Shown here piece after piece: positions 51,638-60,659 of a stretch of DNA of 64,000 nucleotides. The notes beneath the pieces were generated by a model that saw nothing but the letters and a program-made list of their open reading frames with translations, was not told where the DNA came from and ran no database searches. Position numbers and translations under genes: made by a program. The stretch spans positions 1 to 64,000 of the forward strand of contig CALXBC010000005.1 in the NCBI GenBank assembly GCA_944386455.1. The letters are read 5' to 3'. The DNA comes from an uncultured Clostridia bacterium. GTDB lineage: Bacteria; Bacillota; Clostridia; Oscillospirales; Ruminococcaceae. Numbering within the stretch: position 1 is the stretch's first letter; every line of letters begins with the position of its first letter.

Positions 51638-52255
51638 TTAACAGTTTTTATCCACAATAGAAGCTATTGTGTGTTCCATCCGGACAGATTTACATTTTTC
51701 AGCAATTAAAACCGCTTCAACTTCCTGCACGGCTTCCATTAGATCGTCGTTTACGACTGCATAGTCATACCTGGAAGCATAAGTGATCTCATCCCATGCT
51801 TTTGCCAGCCGCCTGTCAATGGTATCGCGGTCTTCGGTATTTCTTCCAACCAAACGATGCTCCAGCTCTTTCGCACTGGGCGGCAGTATGAAAATACTGA
51901 CCGCATCCGGCCGCTTATTCATGACCTGTAAAGCGCCCTGTACTTCAATTTCCAGAATAACATCTTTGCCTGCGCAGAGTTTTTCTTCAACTGCTGCTTT
52001 GGGAGTACCATAATAATTATCACAATAAGAAGCGTATTCCAGCATACCCTCTTCTGCGATTAGGGATTCAAAGCGGTCTTTTGTTATAAAATGATAATGA
52101 ATGCCATCCTGCTCTCCTTCTCGTGGTAAACGGGTGGTCGCAGATACTGACAAAAAAACATTCGGATTTCTGCGGAGCAGTTCTTTTATTACTGTCCCCT
52201 TTCCACACCCGGAAGGCCCGGAAAGGATCACCAGCAGACCGCTATTCTTCATCAT
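51638..52255 (-). CDS. gmk: Guanylate kinase
   Basis: This encodes 205 aa. P-loop [10 protein letters not shown] (about residues 9-18), then [19 protein letters not shown] for GMP binding and ILEIEVQGA. It converts GMP to GDP with ATP. The ATG at 52255 has GGAG 6 nt upstream and overlaps the last 14 nt of remA, so the two are coupled. Confidence 0.96.
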   Translation of the reverse strand: MMKNSGLLVILSGPSGCGKGTVIKELLRRNPNVFLSVSATTRLPREGEQDGIHYHFITKDRFESLIAEEGMLEYASYCDNYYGTPKAAVEEKLCAGKDVILEIEVQGALQVMNKRPDAVSIFILPPSAKELEHRLVGRNTEDRDTIDRRLAKAWDEITYASRYDYAVVNDDLMEAVQEVEAVLIAEKCKSVRMEHTIASIVDKNC

Positions 52256-52514
52256 CCTCAACTCCGTCCTCTTCATCTTCACGTTCCACAATTCGGTTGG
52301 CAACCGTTTCCGGCTGGATTGCCGACAGGATCACATGATCACTGTCTGTAATCAGCACCGCTCTGGTACGTCTTCCATAAGTTGCATCAATCAAAGCGCC
52401 CTTGTCTCTTGCATCCTGGATAATCCGCTTAATCGGCGCCGATTCAGGGCTGACAATTGCAATCAGTCTGTTTGCCGATACCATATTTCCAAATCCAATA
52501 TTGATCAGCTTCAT
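52242..52514 (-). CDS. remA: RemA/DUF370 DNA-binding regulator
   Basis: This encodes 90 aa. [18 protein letters not shown] and [20 protein letters not shown] are the RemA hallmark. In Bacillus RemA oligomers wrap DNA and activate matrix and osmoprotection genes. Here it lies between yicC and gmk, its common position. The acidic tail ([14 protein letters not shown]) is longer than in Bacillus. Confidence 0.92.
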   Translation of the reverse strand: MKLINIGFGNMVSANRLIAIVSPESAPIKRIIQDARDKGALIDATYGRRTRAVLITDSDHVILSAIQPETVANRIVEREDEEDGVEDDEE

Positions 52515-52543
52515 CCTTTACCCCGCCTTTCCCAAAAATTCAG

Positions 52544-53422
52544 CTATTCAATATTCTGAATCTGCTCTCTTATTTTTTCAATGTCTGATTTAATTTCCAC
52601 AACAATTTTAGTGATATCCACATTCTGCACTTTGGAGCCAATTGTATTTGCTTCACGGTTAAACTCCTGAATCAGAAAATCCAGTTTTCTTCCAACCGGA
52701 GCGTCCGCGTCAAGCAACTGGCGGAATTGAGCAATATGACTGCGCAGCCTGACTGTTTCTTCATCTACGGCAACCTTTTCTGCAAAAATAGCAGCTTCGG
52801 TCAAAATCCGCTGTTCATCTATCTGAGTGTCATGCAAAATATCAGAAAGCTTTTGAAACAGCCTTGTCCTATAATCCTCTGACAGAAAGGACGCTCTGCT
52901 TTCAATATCCGCAACCGACGTTTCAATAGACGAAAGCTTGAGCAGCAAATCTTCTTTTAATTTTGCTCCTTCCGCTTCCCGCATCCCAATAAAGCTCTCT
53001 GCCGCTTTTTCTGAAACAGCCAAAACAGCGGCAACAACCGCATCCTCATCCTCTTCTTTTTTGCGAATTGTAAAAATATCATTAAATGATATCAAATCAC
53101 TTAATGTTAAATCATCCTCAATGTCCAAGACGTGAGAGGCCACGCGCAATGCATTCAAGTAATCTCTGGCGAGTTCAATATTTACCTCAACATCTTCATT
53201 TGGAGCATCTACATTGTAGAGCGTAACATTAACCTCAATTTTTCCGCGTGATACTTTGCTTTGCAGCATTGACTTTATTGGCTCTTCGATATATCCATAG
53301 GAACGCGGCACTCTGGCGTTAAACTCAAAAAAACGATGGTTGACCGCCTTGATTTCGACCGTTATATCTTTTGAGCCAATAACCTCCTGAGCCCGGCCGT
53401 AACCGGTCATACTTTTCAGCAT
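52544..53422 (-). CDS. yicC: YicC-family endoribonuclease
   Basis: This encodes 292 aa from the ATG at 53422, with AAAGGTGG upstream. LKSMTGYGRAQ at the start, EIKAVNHRFFE and the C-terminal KLDFLIQEFNREANTIGSK and IKSDIEKIREQIQNIE are diagnostic. YicC proteins cleave or trigger decay of RNA (family knowledge). It begins the yicC-remA-gmk-rpoZ run. Confidence 0.92.
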   Translation of the reverse strand: MLKSMTGYGRAQEVIGSKDITVEIKAVNHRFFEFNARVPRSYGYIEEPIKSMLQSKVSRGKIEVNVTLYNVDAPNEDVEVNIELARDYLNALRVASHVLDIEDDLTLSDLISFNDIFTIRKKEEDEDAVVAAVLAVSEKAAESFIGMREAEGAKLKEDLLLKLSSIETSVADIESRASFLSEDYRTRLFQKLSDILHDTQIDEQRILTEAAIFAEKVAVDEETVRLRSHIAQFRQLLDADAPVGRKLDFLIQEFNREANTIGSKVQNVDITKIVVEIKSDIEKIREQIQNIE

Positions 53423-53564
53423 AAAGACACCATCCACCTTTCTCTGTTCTTTATTATTGTAACACAACCGCATATGGAATGGATGATTTGATTCATTATT
53501 TGTTCATATTAAGCGCAATGTTTTACATTTCGTTCACATATAGATAAATGCTGTCAACAAAATT

Positions 53565-53589
53565 ACAGGTGCCAAAAAATGACACCTGT
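53565..53589 (-). terminator. Terminator after pnp
   Basis: ACAGGTG pairs with CACCTGT around an 11-nt A/T-rich loop, followed on the minus strand by AATTTTG. The stem is short; it lies 17 nt after the pnp stop codon. Confidence 0.6.
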
Positions 53590-53605
53590 AACATTTACAA
53601 ACTAT

Positions 53606-55717
53606 TTACTCATTTTTAGCTTTCTTAGCCAAATCGGCAATTGCATCTTTTCTGGAAAGATTGATTCTGCCCTGGCTGTCGATTTCAGTTACTTTAACCA
53701 AGACCTCATCACCAACAGAAACAACATCTTCCACTTTTTCCACACGATGGTCGTCCAGCTTGGAGATATGAACCAGACCTTCTTTTCCAGGAGCAATCTC
53801 CACAAAGGCGCCAAAATTCATCAGACGGGTGACCTTTCCCTTATATATTGCACCGACTTCCGGGTCATTCACGATGGTATTGATAATTGAAAGGGCACGC
53901 TCCGTATTTTCCTTGTTGATGCCGAGAATCGAAACCGCACCGTCATCGGTAATATCAATCTTTACATCACAGTCTGCGCAGATCTTCTGAATCACCTTAC
54001 CGCCGGTGCCGATAACTTCCCTTATCTTATCAACCGGGATTTTGGCAGAAGCCATCTTCGGTGCATATTCGCCTACCGATTCACGGACTGCCGGGATTGC
54101 CTTCAGCATGACCTCATCCAGAATATAGTCACGCGCTTTATGCGTCTTTGCAAACGCTTCTTTAATGATATCCAGCGTCAAGCCGTCAATTTTGATATCG
54201 ACCTGAATGGCAGTAATACCTTTATGAGTGCCGCCGACTTTGAAGTCCATATCACCGTAAAAGTCTTCCAAGCCCTGGATATCTACCATGGTCATCCAAC
54301 GGTCGCCTTCCGTAATCAGACCGCAGGAGATTCCGGCGACAGGCGCCTTAATCGGAACGCCGGCGTCCATCAGTGCAAGAGTCGAGCCGCAAATAGATCC
54401 CTGAGAAGTAGAGCCATTAGAGGAAAGTACTTCCGAAACCACGCGGATTGCATATGGAAATTCTTCTACAGAAGGAAGCACAGGCACCAAAGCTTTTTCT
54501 GCCAAGGCGCCATGTCCGATCTCACGCCGTCCAGGACCTCTGCTTGGCTTGGTTTCCCCAACGGAATATGACGGGAAATTGTATTGATGCATATAGCGTT
54601 TTTCTTCTTCTTCATCAATTCCATCAATAATCTGTGCATCCCGTACCGGGCCAAGTGTAGCAATGCTCAACACCTGGGTCTGACCTCTTGTAAAGAGGCC
54701 GGAGCCATGCACGCGCGGAACAACTGCGACCTCCGCGGCAAGCGGACGGATTTCATCCATTTTACGTCCATCTACCCGTTTGCCCTCGTCCAACAGCCAT
54801 CTGCGGACAATATATTTCTGGAGGAGATAGATGCATTCATCAATCATGCCCTCTTTGTCACATTGTTCATCAAACTTCTCATGGATATCTGCAACAATTG
54901 GTGCAAGGCGTTCTTCACGGACATTTTTGTCATCTGTGTCAAGCGCTTCCTTTACGCTGTCTATCGCATATTCTTTAATCATTTCAAAGAGATCGGAATC
55001 AACCTTTTGAGATTCAAATTCGATCTTCTTTTTGCCGATTTCCTGCTGAATTTCGCTGATAAAAGCGACCATCTTTTTAATTTCTTCATGCCCCGCAGCT
55101 ATTGCTTCCAGCATTTTCTCATCAGAAACCTCGTTAGCGCCCGCCTCGATCATGCAGACCTTTTCTGCCGTTCCTGCGACTGTCAGATTCAAATCGCTGC
55201 GATTTCGCTGTTCCAGTGTCGGATTGAGTACAATTTCGCCGTCAACCAGACCGACATTAACACCCGCTACCGGACCATTCCACGGAATATCGGAAATAGA
55301 AATCGCAATTGCGGCCGCTGTCAAGCCAGCAATCTCAGGCTGGTTGTCCATGTCGGTGGAAAGCACCGTCATCACAACAGAAACGTCATTTCTCATATCC
55401 TTTGGGAAAAACGGACGGATCGGACGGTCAACCATACGGGACGTCAGGACAGAATGCTCGGATGGGCGGCCTTCCCTTTTCAAGAAAGAACCCGGGATTT
55501 TTCCAACTGCATAAAGTTTTTCCTCGTAATCAACAGAAAGCGGAAAAAAATCAACGCCTTCACGCGGTTTTGCGGACATGGTAACATTCGCCATAACGAC
55601 AGTATCGCCGTAACGAACCCAACAGGAACCATTTGCGAGCGCACAGGTCTTTCCTGTCTCCACGCTCAGTTCCCTGCCCGCAAAGGTGGTTTTGAAAATT
55701 CTGTGGTTTTCAAACAT
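53606..55717 (-). CDS. pnp: Polyribonucleotide nucleotidyltransferase (PNPase)
   Basis: This encodes 703 aa from the ATG at 55717, with GGAGG upstream. Two RNase PH domains (first about residues 10-140; second about 310-450, with RGQTQVLSIATLG) flank a helical domain. KH (IREVIGTGGKVIQKI) and S1 (VTRLMNFGAFVEIAPGKEGL) domains end the protein. It degrades RNA phosphorolytically. A large structured leader separates it from rpsO. Confidence 0.97.
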   Translation of the reverse strand: MFENHRIFKTTFAGRELSVETGKTCALANGSCWVRYGDTVVMANVTMSAKPREGVDFFPLSVDYEEKLYAVGKIPGSFLKREGRPSEHSVLTSRMVDRPIRPFFPKDMRNDVSVVMTVLSTDMDNQPEIAGLTAAAIAISISDIPWNGPVAGVNVGLVDGEIVLNPTLEQRNRSDLNLTVAGTAEKVCMIEAGANEVSDEKMLEAIAAGHEEIKKMVAFISEIQQEIGKKKIEFESQKVDSDLFEMIKEYAIDSVKEALDTDDKNVREERLAPIVADIHEKFDEQCDKEGMIDECIYLLQKYIVRRWLLDEGKRVDGRKMDEIRPLAAEVAVVPRVHGSGLFTRGQTQVLSIATLGPVRDAQIIDGIDEEEEKRYMHQYNFPSYSVGETKPSRGPGRREIGHGALAEKALVPVLPSVEEFPYAIRVVSEVLSSNGSTSQGSICGSTLALMDAGVPIKAPVAGISCGLITEGDRWMTMVDIQGLEDFYGDMDFKVGGTHKGITAIQVDIKIDGLTLDIIKEAFAKTHKARDYILDEVMLKAIPAVRESVGEYAPKMASAKIPVDKIREVIGTGGKVIQKICADCDVKIDITDDGAVSILGINKENTERALSIINTIVNDPEVGAIYKGKVTRLMNFGAFVEIAPGKEGLVHISKLDDHRVEKVEDVVSVGDEVLVKVTEIDSQGRINLSRKDAIADLAKKAKNE

Positions 55718-55743
55718 TTTACAAGCCTCCATTTTTTCATTCT

Positions 55744-55899
55744 GGACGGCTGGTTTAGCAAAATTGCTGTGCTCTGGCCAGACAGATATGCAAAAGCACA
55801 CCAATTATGCTAAACGCAGATCTGCATCCTTGCAGAACTGCATACGAGCCGTCCGATTGATGATATTTTGTATTGTAAAACAACAGCGGTTTTACAATA
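55744..55899 (-). ncRNA. Structured 5' leader of pnp
   Basis: The rpsO-pnp gap folds well. An outer stem GGACGGCT/AGCCGTCC (55854-55847 with 55751-55744) encloses a 21-bp stem with two mismatches (55815-55795 with 55773-55753; arms starting GTTTAGCA and ending TGCTAAAC). The palindromes TGCAGTTCTGCA and GCAGATCTGC also lie inside. A further hairpin, TATTGTAAAAC/GTTTTACAATA, sits at 55899-55871. In E. coli a long pnp leader stem is cut by RNase III for autoregulation; a similar role here is inferred. Confidence 0.6.
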
Positions 55900-55906
55900 A
55901 CGCCAA

Positions 55907-55934
55907 AAGGCAGATGGAAAAATCCACCTGCCTT
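55907..55934 (-). terminator. Hairpin after rpsO
   Basis: AAGGCAGGTGG pairs with CCATCTGCCTT (one G-T pair) around ATTTTT, followed by TTGG in the minus direction. It lies 9 nt after the rpsO stop codon and may be a partial terminator letting some transcripts run into pnp. Confidence 0.6.
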
Positions 55935-55943
55935 ACCAGCCAA

Positions 55944-56210
55944 TTACTTACGAATGCCAAGCTTCGCGATAACCGCACGGTAACGGTTGATATCCTTCTT
56001 AATCAGATAGTTCAACAAATTACGACGGCGGCCAACCATTTTCAGAAGTCCTCTGCGGGAATGGTGGTCATTTTTATGGGTTTTCAAATGTTCCGTCAGA
56101 TCGTTGATTCTTTTTGTCAGAATTGCGATCTGGACTTCCGGAGAACCGGTGTCGTTTTCATGGGTGCGGTTGGCATTGATAACCGCCTGTTTTTCTTCTT
56201 TCAGCAACAT
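55944..56210 (-). CDS. rpsO: 30S ribosomal protein S15
   Basis: This encodes 88 aa from the ATG at 56210, with AGAGGTG upstream. [19 protein letters not shown] and [19 protein letters not shown] are diagnostic. S15 binds the 16S central domain early in assembly. It is followed by pnp, the common order. The roughly 120-nt leader could hold an S15-binding site, but I could not identify one. Confidence 0.96.
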   Translation of the reverse strand: MLLKEEKQAVINANRTHENDTGSPEVQIAILTKRINDLTEHLKTHKNDHHSRRGLLKMVGRRRNLLNYLIKKDINRYRAVIAKLGIRK

Positions 56211-56331
56211 TATTTTCACCTCTTTTAAAATTACGCCGGCATCAGAGCAAGGGGAAGGCAAATTTCCTGTCAGACGGCAGAAACCGCCCCGAAGGCTTAC
56301 ACCCGCAAGCAATGATGAGGACAGCTTTATT

Positions 56332-56360
56332 AGTATATCATATTGCCGGCCGTTTGTAAA
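56332..56360 (-). promoter_or_regulatory. Promoter of rpsO-pnp
   Basis: TTTACA (56360-56355), a 17-nt spacer and TATACT (56337-56332) lie 122 nt before the rpsO start codon. Confidence 0.75.
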
Positions 56361-56378
56361 TAGCCAATATAAATTTCA

Positions 56379-57599
56379 CTAAAAATTCACAAACGTATCC
56401 ATGATGGTATCACCCTGTTGAATAAAGATACCCGTCTTCGCGGCATTTTCTTCGTCAAATACTGGCACGGAGTGCTCTGCTGTGCGGCTTTTTCGATACA
56501 TCAAAAAAGGAACAGGGTCTGAAACATGCGTCCGCAGTGAAAGCGGTGTCGCATGGTCCGGCAGTACCATCACCTTATAATCGTCATATGTTTCAAGTGC
56601 TTTCAGGACCGGGCCTATCACCTTTTGATCTATCAATTCTAGCGAACGGACTTTGTTTTCCAACTCATTCCGGTGTCCGCATTCATCCGGGGCTTCCAAG
56701 TGGATATAAACAAAATCCATGCCGTTTTCCAACGCCCGGACAGCCGCCTGCGCCTTGCCTTCAAAGTTCGTATCAATATAGCCGGTGGCGCCTTCCACCT
56801 CGATTACTTCCATACCGGCCAGCTTTCCGATTCCTTTAATCAAATCAACAGCCGACACTACCGCACCGTTCAAGCCATATTTTTCCCGGAAGCTTGCTAA
56901 AGGCTTCTTCCTGCCTTCTCCCCAAAGCCAAATACCATTGGCCGGGCGCAAACCGCGTTTTTCCCTCGCTTGATTGACCGGATGATTTTTTAGCATATCA
57001 TGTCCTTTTATCATCATTTCATACAGTACCTGTGCATTTGGATGGGCAGGGATATATTTTTTGATTTTCTGCCCGGTAATATCATGCGGCGGCGTCAAAA
57101 CACCGACATCTGTCGTCCCGTGATCCCAAACCAGACAATGACGATAACTGACGCCGGGATACAGCCTGAACTCCTCGCTGTTCAGCTGTTCTGCCAGAAA
57201 GTGTATCAGAATCTCCGCTTCATTGGTTGATATGTCGTCGGCACAATAATCCAACAGCGTTTTGTCTTCATAGTTTTCCTCGTCTGACAGTGTTACAAGA
57301 TTGCAGCGAAATGTGACATCAGTTTCCTTTAAATCAATTCCAATGCTGGCCGCTTCCAGCGGAGACCGACCGGCATAGTAATCCTTTGGCGCATATCCAA
57401 TGACAGAAAGGTTCGCAACATCGCTTCCGGGCTTAAAGCCATCCCCTACTGTTTTTACCATACCGACGGTTCCATGCGCCCCCAGCCAGTTCATATTTGG
57501 CTTATCCGCCACTGTCATCGGCGTCTTTCCGCCTAATGCATCCAGCTTGTAGTCTGCCATACCATCACACAAAACCACCACATATTTCACTCTTGTCAT
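56379..57599 (-). CDS. apgM: Cofactor-independent phosphoglycerate mutase, ApgM type
   Basis: This encodes 406 aa of the alkaline-phosphatase superfamily. CDGMADYKLDALGGKTPM, the nucleophile region GSDVANLSVIGY and metal-binding HLEAPDECGHRNE and LPDHATP identify the archaeal-type (aPGAM/ApgM) enzyme. It interconverts 3- and 2-phosphoglycerate. Clostridia often carry it beside or instead of GpmI. A homoserine kinase role has been proposed for some relatives, so function is not certain. Confidence 0.88.
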   Translation of the reverse strand: MTRVKYVVVLCDGMADYKLDALGGKTPMTVADKPNMNWLGAHGTVGMVKTVGDGFKPGSDVANLSVIGYAPKDYYAGRSPLEAASIGIDLKETDVTFRCNLVTLSDEENYEDKTLLDYCADDISTNEAEILIHFLAEQLNSEEFRLYPGVSYRHCLVWDHGTTDVGVLTPPHDITGQKIKKYIPAHPNAQVLYEMMIKGHDMLKNHPVNQAREKRGLRPANGIWLWGEGRKKPLASFREKYGLNGAVVSAVDLIKGIGKLAGMEVIEVEGATGYIDTNFEGKAQAAVRALENGMDFVYIHLEAPDECGHRNELENKVRSLELIDQKVIGPVLKALETYDDYKVMVLPDHATPLSLRTHVSDPVPFLMYRKSRTAEHSVPVFDEENAAKTGIFIQQGDTIMDTFVNF

Positions 57600-57664
57600 T
57601 CCTTTCTAAACTGTACCGCCAGCGATTCATAATGATTCAGCTGATAAACATTCTACAGTCAATT

Positions 57665-58600
57665 TTATTTTATTTCGTCTTGAAACCATACTTTTTCCAC
57701 CTGAAAAGTTTTGCCATTTAAGTAATTCAAATTTCCTGCATCCGTTTTAAATGCAAAACACAACTGATAAGAATACAAAGCATGGTACTTTCTTTTTTCC
57801 TTGCCGCCGTATTTGCCGTCACCTGCAATCGGACATCCGATATACGCCATATGAGCCCGAATCTGGTGGCTCCTTCCCGTCAGCAACTCAGCCTCAATCA
57901 GACTATGACGTCCATCGGTCTTTAAAACCCGATACTTGGTAATGACTTCTTTATTAAAAGCAGTTTTCTCTTTTTGAATCCTGACCTTATTTTGCAGGGA
58001 ATCCTTATCCAAATAGTGATGCAAAACTCCTTCTTTCTGCTTAGGCACACCTTCTGTCAAACAAAGGTAACGCTTTATGATTTCCCGCGTCCGTATCTTC
58101 TCATTTATACATCGCAAGGTCTGCGCATCCTTGGCAGCAATTACAATTCCGCCTGTGTTTCTGTCAATACGATTGCAGAGCGCGGGTGAAAAGCTATTTT
58201 CCTTTACAGGGTTATATTCGCCTTTTTGATACAAATAATGCTTCATGCGATTGACTAAACAGTCAGCGTTCTTTTCATTGTCCTGATGAACAACTATCCC
58301 CGGCGGCTTGTCAATTAAAAGCAAATGTTCATCTTCATAAACAATATTCAAATCAACCGGCGCATTTAAAAAATCATATTCCAACTGTTTTAGCTCAAAA
58401 AACTCGTCGTTGATATATAGTGAAACCACATCGTCTTCTTTTAAAATGACAGAAGCCTCACAGCGTCTCCCGTTCAGCTTGATCCGCTTCAAACGGATAA
58501 ATTTATACAACAGGCTTTTGGGAATTGTCTTGACCGTTTTCATAACAAATTTATCGAGGCGCTGTCCGGCATCATTTTTTTTAACAACAAATTGCCGCAT
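57665..58600 (-). CDS. RluA-family pseudouridine synthase with S4 domain
   Basis: This encodes 311 aa from the ATG at 58600. The alternative ATG at 58603 is too close to GGAGAG. The S4 RNA-binding domain (about residues 1-65; RLDKFVMKTV) precedes the catalytic domain with Asp in NRIDRNTGG (about 145), LTGRSHQIRAHM and IAGDGKYGG. It is RluC/RluD-like but the position modified cannot be predicted. It is divergent from radC. Confidence 0.9.
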   Translation of the reverse strand: MRQFVVKKNDAGQRLDKFVMKTVKTIPKSLLYKFIRLKRIKLNGRRCEASVILKEDDVVSLYINDEFFELKQLEYDFLNAPVDLNIVYEDEHLLLIDKPPGIVVHQDNEKNADCLVNRMKHYLYQKGEYNPVKENSFSPALCNRIDRNTGGIVIAAKDAQTLRCINEKIRTREIIKRYLCLTEGVPKQKEGVLHHYLDKDSLQNKVRIQKEKTAFNKEVITKYRVLKTDGRHSLIEAELLTGRSHQIRAHMAYIGCPIAGDGKYGGKEKRKYHALYSYQLCFAFKTDAGNLNYLNGKTFQVEKVWFQDEIK

Positions 58601-58666
58601 CATTTCTCTCCGTATCAATACTTCAATGTTATTATAGCATATTTTCAAATTATTTCCTAGATATCT

Positions 58667-58694
58667 TTGCAAAAAAATCATTTTCTGCTATAAT
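58667..58694 (+). promoter_or_regulatory. Promoter of radC
   Basis: TTGCAA (58667-58672), a 16-nt spacer and TATAAT (58689-58694) lie 60 nt before the radC start codon. Confidence 0.7.
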
Positions 58695-58753
58695 AAAACA
58701 AAGAAAAATCAAAAATGATTTTTCATTCCGAAAATGGAAAGGAATACAAGTCT

Positions 58754-59458
58754 ATGCCGACAAATGAATCAGACCTTCATCGGGGTCATCGTCAAAGGCT
58801 GAAAAAGCGCTTTTTAGAAGAAGGTCTGGATAATTTTGAACCGCATAATATTCTGGAACTTCTGCTGTTTTTTGGAATTCCAAGAAGAGACACCAATCCC
58901 CTGGCGCACCAGCTTCTTGATACTTACGGCAGCTTTTCCGCAGTACTGGACGCTCCCTTTGATGATCTGGTAAAAATGAAAGGCATGACCGAGAGCGCTG
59001 CTTTTCTGCTGAAATTATGCACTGGTGTTTCCAGAGCCTATGATATTGATAAAGCCGATCATACTGTACTTTTAAATTCACTTGCTGCCATCGAAAAATA
59101 CATACAGCCCTTTTTCAAAGGAAAAACAAACGAGGAATTTTATGCATTTTACTTGGATAATGCCTGTAAAGTGATTACGAGCAGACGGCTGTCTGAGGGC
59201 GGCCTTAATTCTGCTCCGGTCAGCATCCGTCGTATTGTTGAATATGCTATTTCCAGTAACTGTACAAATGTGATTGTAGCACATAATCATCCGCATGGCC
59301 TGGCTTCCCCCTCGCATGCAGACTGCGTAACGACGATCGATATTTATCGTGCACTAAAAACCTGTGAGGTCAATTTACTGGATCATATCATTGTTTCTCC
59401 CAGCGGATGTACGTCCATGCTAAATGATGGCTTTTTCTGCCCCGATAATATTTTCTGA
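58754..59458 (+). CDS. radC: RadC/YeeS-type JAMM-domain protein
   Basis: This encodes 234 aa from the ATG at 58754, with AAAGGA upstream. A helix-hairpin-helix segment (about residues 40-90) precedes the JAMM metal motif VAHNHPHGLASPSHAD at about 179. The usual form is HNHPSG; here His replaces Ser in the loop while the metal ligands H-x-H and D are kept. Despite the name, the role in DNA repair is not proven. The serine hydrolase follows after 23 nt. Confidence 0.92.
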   Translation: MPTNESDLHRGHRQRLKKRFLEEGLDNFEPHNILELLLFFGIPRRDTNPLAHQLLDTYGSFSAVLDAPFDDLVKMKGMTESAAFLLKLCTGVSRAYDIDKADHTVLLNSLAAIEKYIQPFFKGKTNEEFYAFYLDNACKVITSRRLSEGGLNSAPVSIRRIVEYAISSNCTNVIVAHNHPHGLASPSHADCVTTIDIYRALKTCEVNLLDHIIVSPSGCTSMLNDGFFCPDNIF

Positions 59459-59481
59459 TAGTGAAAAAGGAAGGAACAAGA

Positions 59482-60360
59482 ATGAATGTGTTAGATTATT
59501 TGTCAGCCGCAGCTGAGAAACAAAAAGCCAATGTTTTTGAAATGGTCCTGGTACAAAACGGCGCTTGGACGAAAAAAACACTGATTCCAGTCAGTCCATG
59601 TCAAGACTGCTATTCCGTGACAAAAAATTTCACGGCGACCGCTGTCGGTATATTGGCTGACCGTGGTATGCTGTCTCTGGACGACTCAATCGCCCGTTAC
59701 TTAGAGCAGGAATTTCCCCGGCAGTATGACAAAAAGCTGCCTCAAATTACGATTCGTCACTTGCTGATGCATACAGCGGGCTTTGGACGGGGATTTTTGT
59801 TTGAGGGCGACCGATTTTCCTGTGGCGAGGACTGGCTGAAGTATACGCTTTCACAGCCAATTGTTTATGAACCCGGGTCACACTTTTTATATAACAATGC
59901 GGGATACTATCTTCTGTCCTGTATTGTTCACCGCATTACTGGGATGAAGATGCAGGAATTTTTACGCCGCGAACTTTTTGCACCTCTCGGGATCAATGAT
60001 TTTGCATGGTCGTCCTGTCCTATGGGGGAAGCTCAGGGCGGAACCGGATTATATCTGTCTACAGAAGACTTGGCCAAATTTGGATTATTATATCTCAATC
60101 AGGGGGTATATCAGGAAAAAAGGATTCTATCAAAAGAGTGGGTCGCACAGGCAACCCGTGCCCAGATTACACCTGATGGATACACCTGCGGATATGGCTA
60201 CAGCTTTTGGACTTATCCTGACAGCAACGACTACCGGGGAGACGGTGCATATCAGCAAATTGTGCTGATCCTGCCAGAGCAAAACACAGTGTTGGCGCTT
60301 CATGCTTTTACCAACGAATTTCAATACTATGACATCATAAAAAAAGCATTGCTGGATTAA
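59482..60360 (+). CDS. Serine hydrolase of the beta-lactamase (class C/AmpC) fold
   Basis: This encodes 292 aa from the ATG at 59482, with GGAAGG upstream. The nucleophile motif S-x2-K is SVTK (about residue 42), the second motif is YNNAG (about 140) and HTAG appears in the middle. No signal peptide is present, so it is cytosolic, unlike secreted beta-lactamases. It may be an esterase or D-amino-acid peptidase. Its terminator is duplicated around element copy B. Confidence 0.88.
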   Translation: MNVLDYLSAAAEKQKANVFEMVLVQNGAWTKKTLIPVSPCQDCYSVTKNFTATAVGILADRGMLSLDDSIARYLEQEFPRQYDKKLPQITIRHLLMHTAGFGRGFLFEGDRFSCGEDWLKYTLSQPIVYEPGSHFLYNNAGYYLLSCIVHRITGMKMQEFLRRELFAPLGINDFAWSSCPMGEAQGGTGLYLSTEDLAKFGLLYLNQGVYQEKRILSKEWVAQATRAQITPDGYTCGYGYSFWTYPDSNDYRGDGAYQQIVLILPEQNTVLALHAFTNEFQYYDIIKKALLD

Positions 60361-60364
60361 TGAA

Positions 60365-60397
60365 GAAGCGGATCCGTCTTAAAAACGGATCCGCTTT
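60365..60397. repeat. Left copy of the duplicated terminator, locus B
   Basis: GAAGCGGATCCGT-CTTAAAA-ACGGATCCGCTTT is 33 nt, identical to 60618-60650. Its T-run is cut to three Ts before the element, whereas the right copy reads TTTTT. Confidence 0.9.
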
Positions 60398-60617
60398 GAG
60401 CGTGTCGAAAAAGTCGACACGCTCTCGAGGGACAAACACAATCACTGCGGCAAGGCCTTGTTCTGTGTTTTTCCCCCGATTCCCCCTTTTCAGTCAAAAA
60501 CCGGCTCCGCAAGAGGCTTCGCCTCTGCTCATCGCCGGTTTTCTCTCAAAGAGTCACTCCGACGGCACATGTCCGCCTGCGTGACATTTTTATTTTTTAT
60601 TGATTTTGGACAGACTG
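60398..60617. mobile_element. Terminator-associated dispersed element, copy B (220 bp)
   Basis: It begins GAGCGTGTCGA ... TCGACACGCTC, then GGGACAAACACAATCACTGC and TGTGTTTTTCCCCCGATTCCCC, as copy A with few differences over about 85 nt. It ends GCACATGTCCGCCTGCGTGAC, T-rich sequence and AGACTG, as copy A. The core differs and contains AAAACCGGC ... GCCGGTTTT and AGAGGC-TTC-GCCTCT. It lies between the convergent serine hydrolase and tsf genes and is bracketed by a 33-bp exact repeat. Confidence 0.7.
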
Positions 60618-60650
60618 GAAGCGGATCCGTCTTAAAAACGGATCCGCTTT
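60618..60650 (+). terminator. Right copy of the duplicated terminator, locus B
   Basis: This is identical to 60365-60397 and followed by TT, giving T5 in total on the plus strand. On the minus strand (tsf) there is no T-run. Confidence 0.85.
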
Positions 60651-60659
60651 TTGAAATCA

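Noticed and set aside
54584..55813. 409-codon open frame on the plus strand
   Set aside because: It lies fully antisense to pnp and its leader. It has implausible composition and no ribosome-binding site, so it is a shadow of pnp codon usage.
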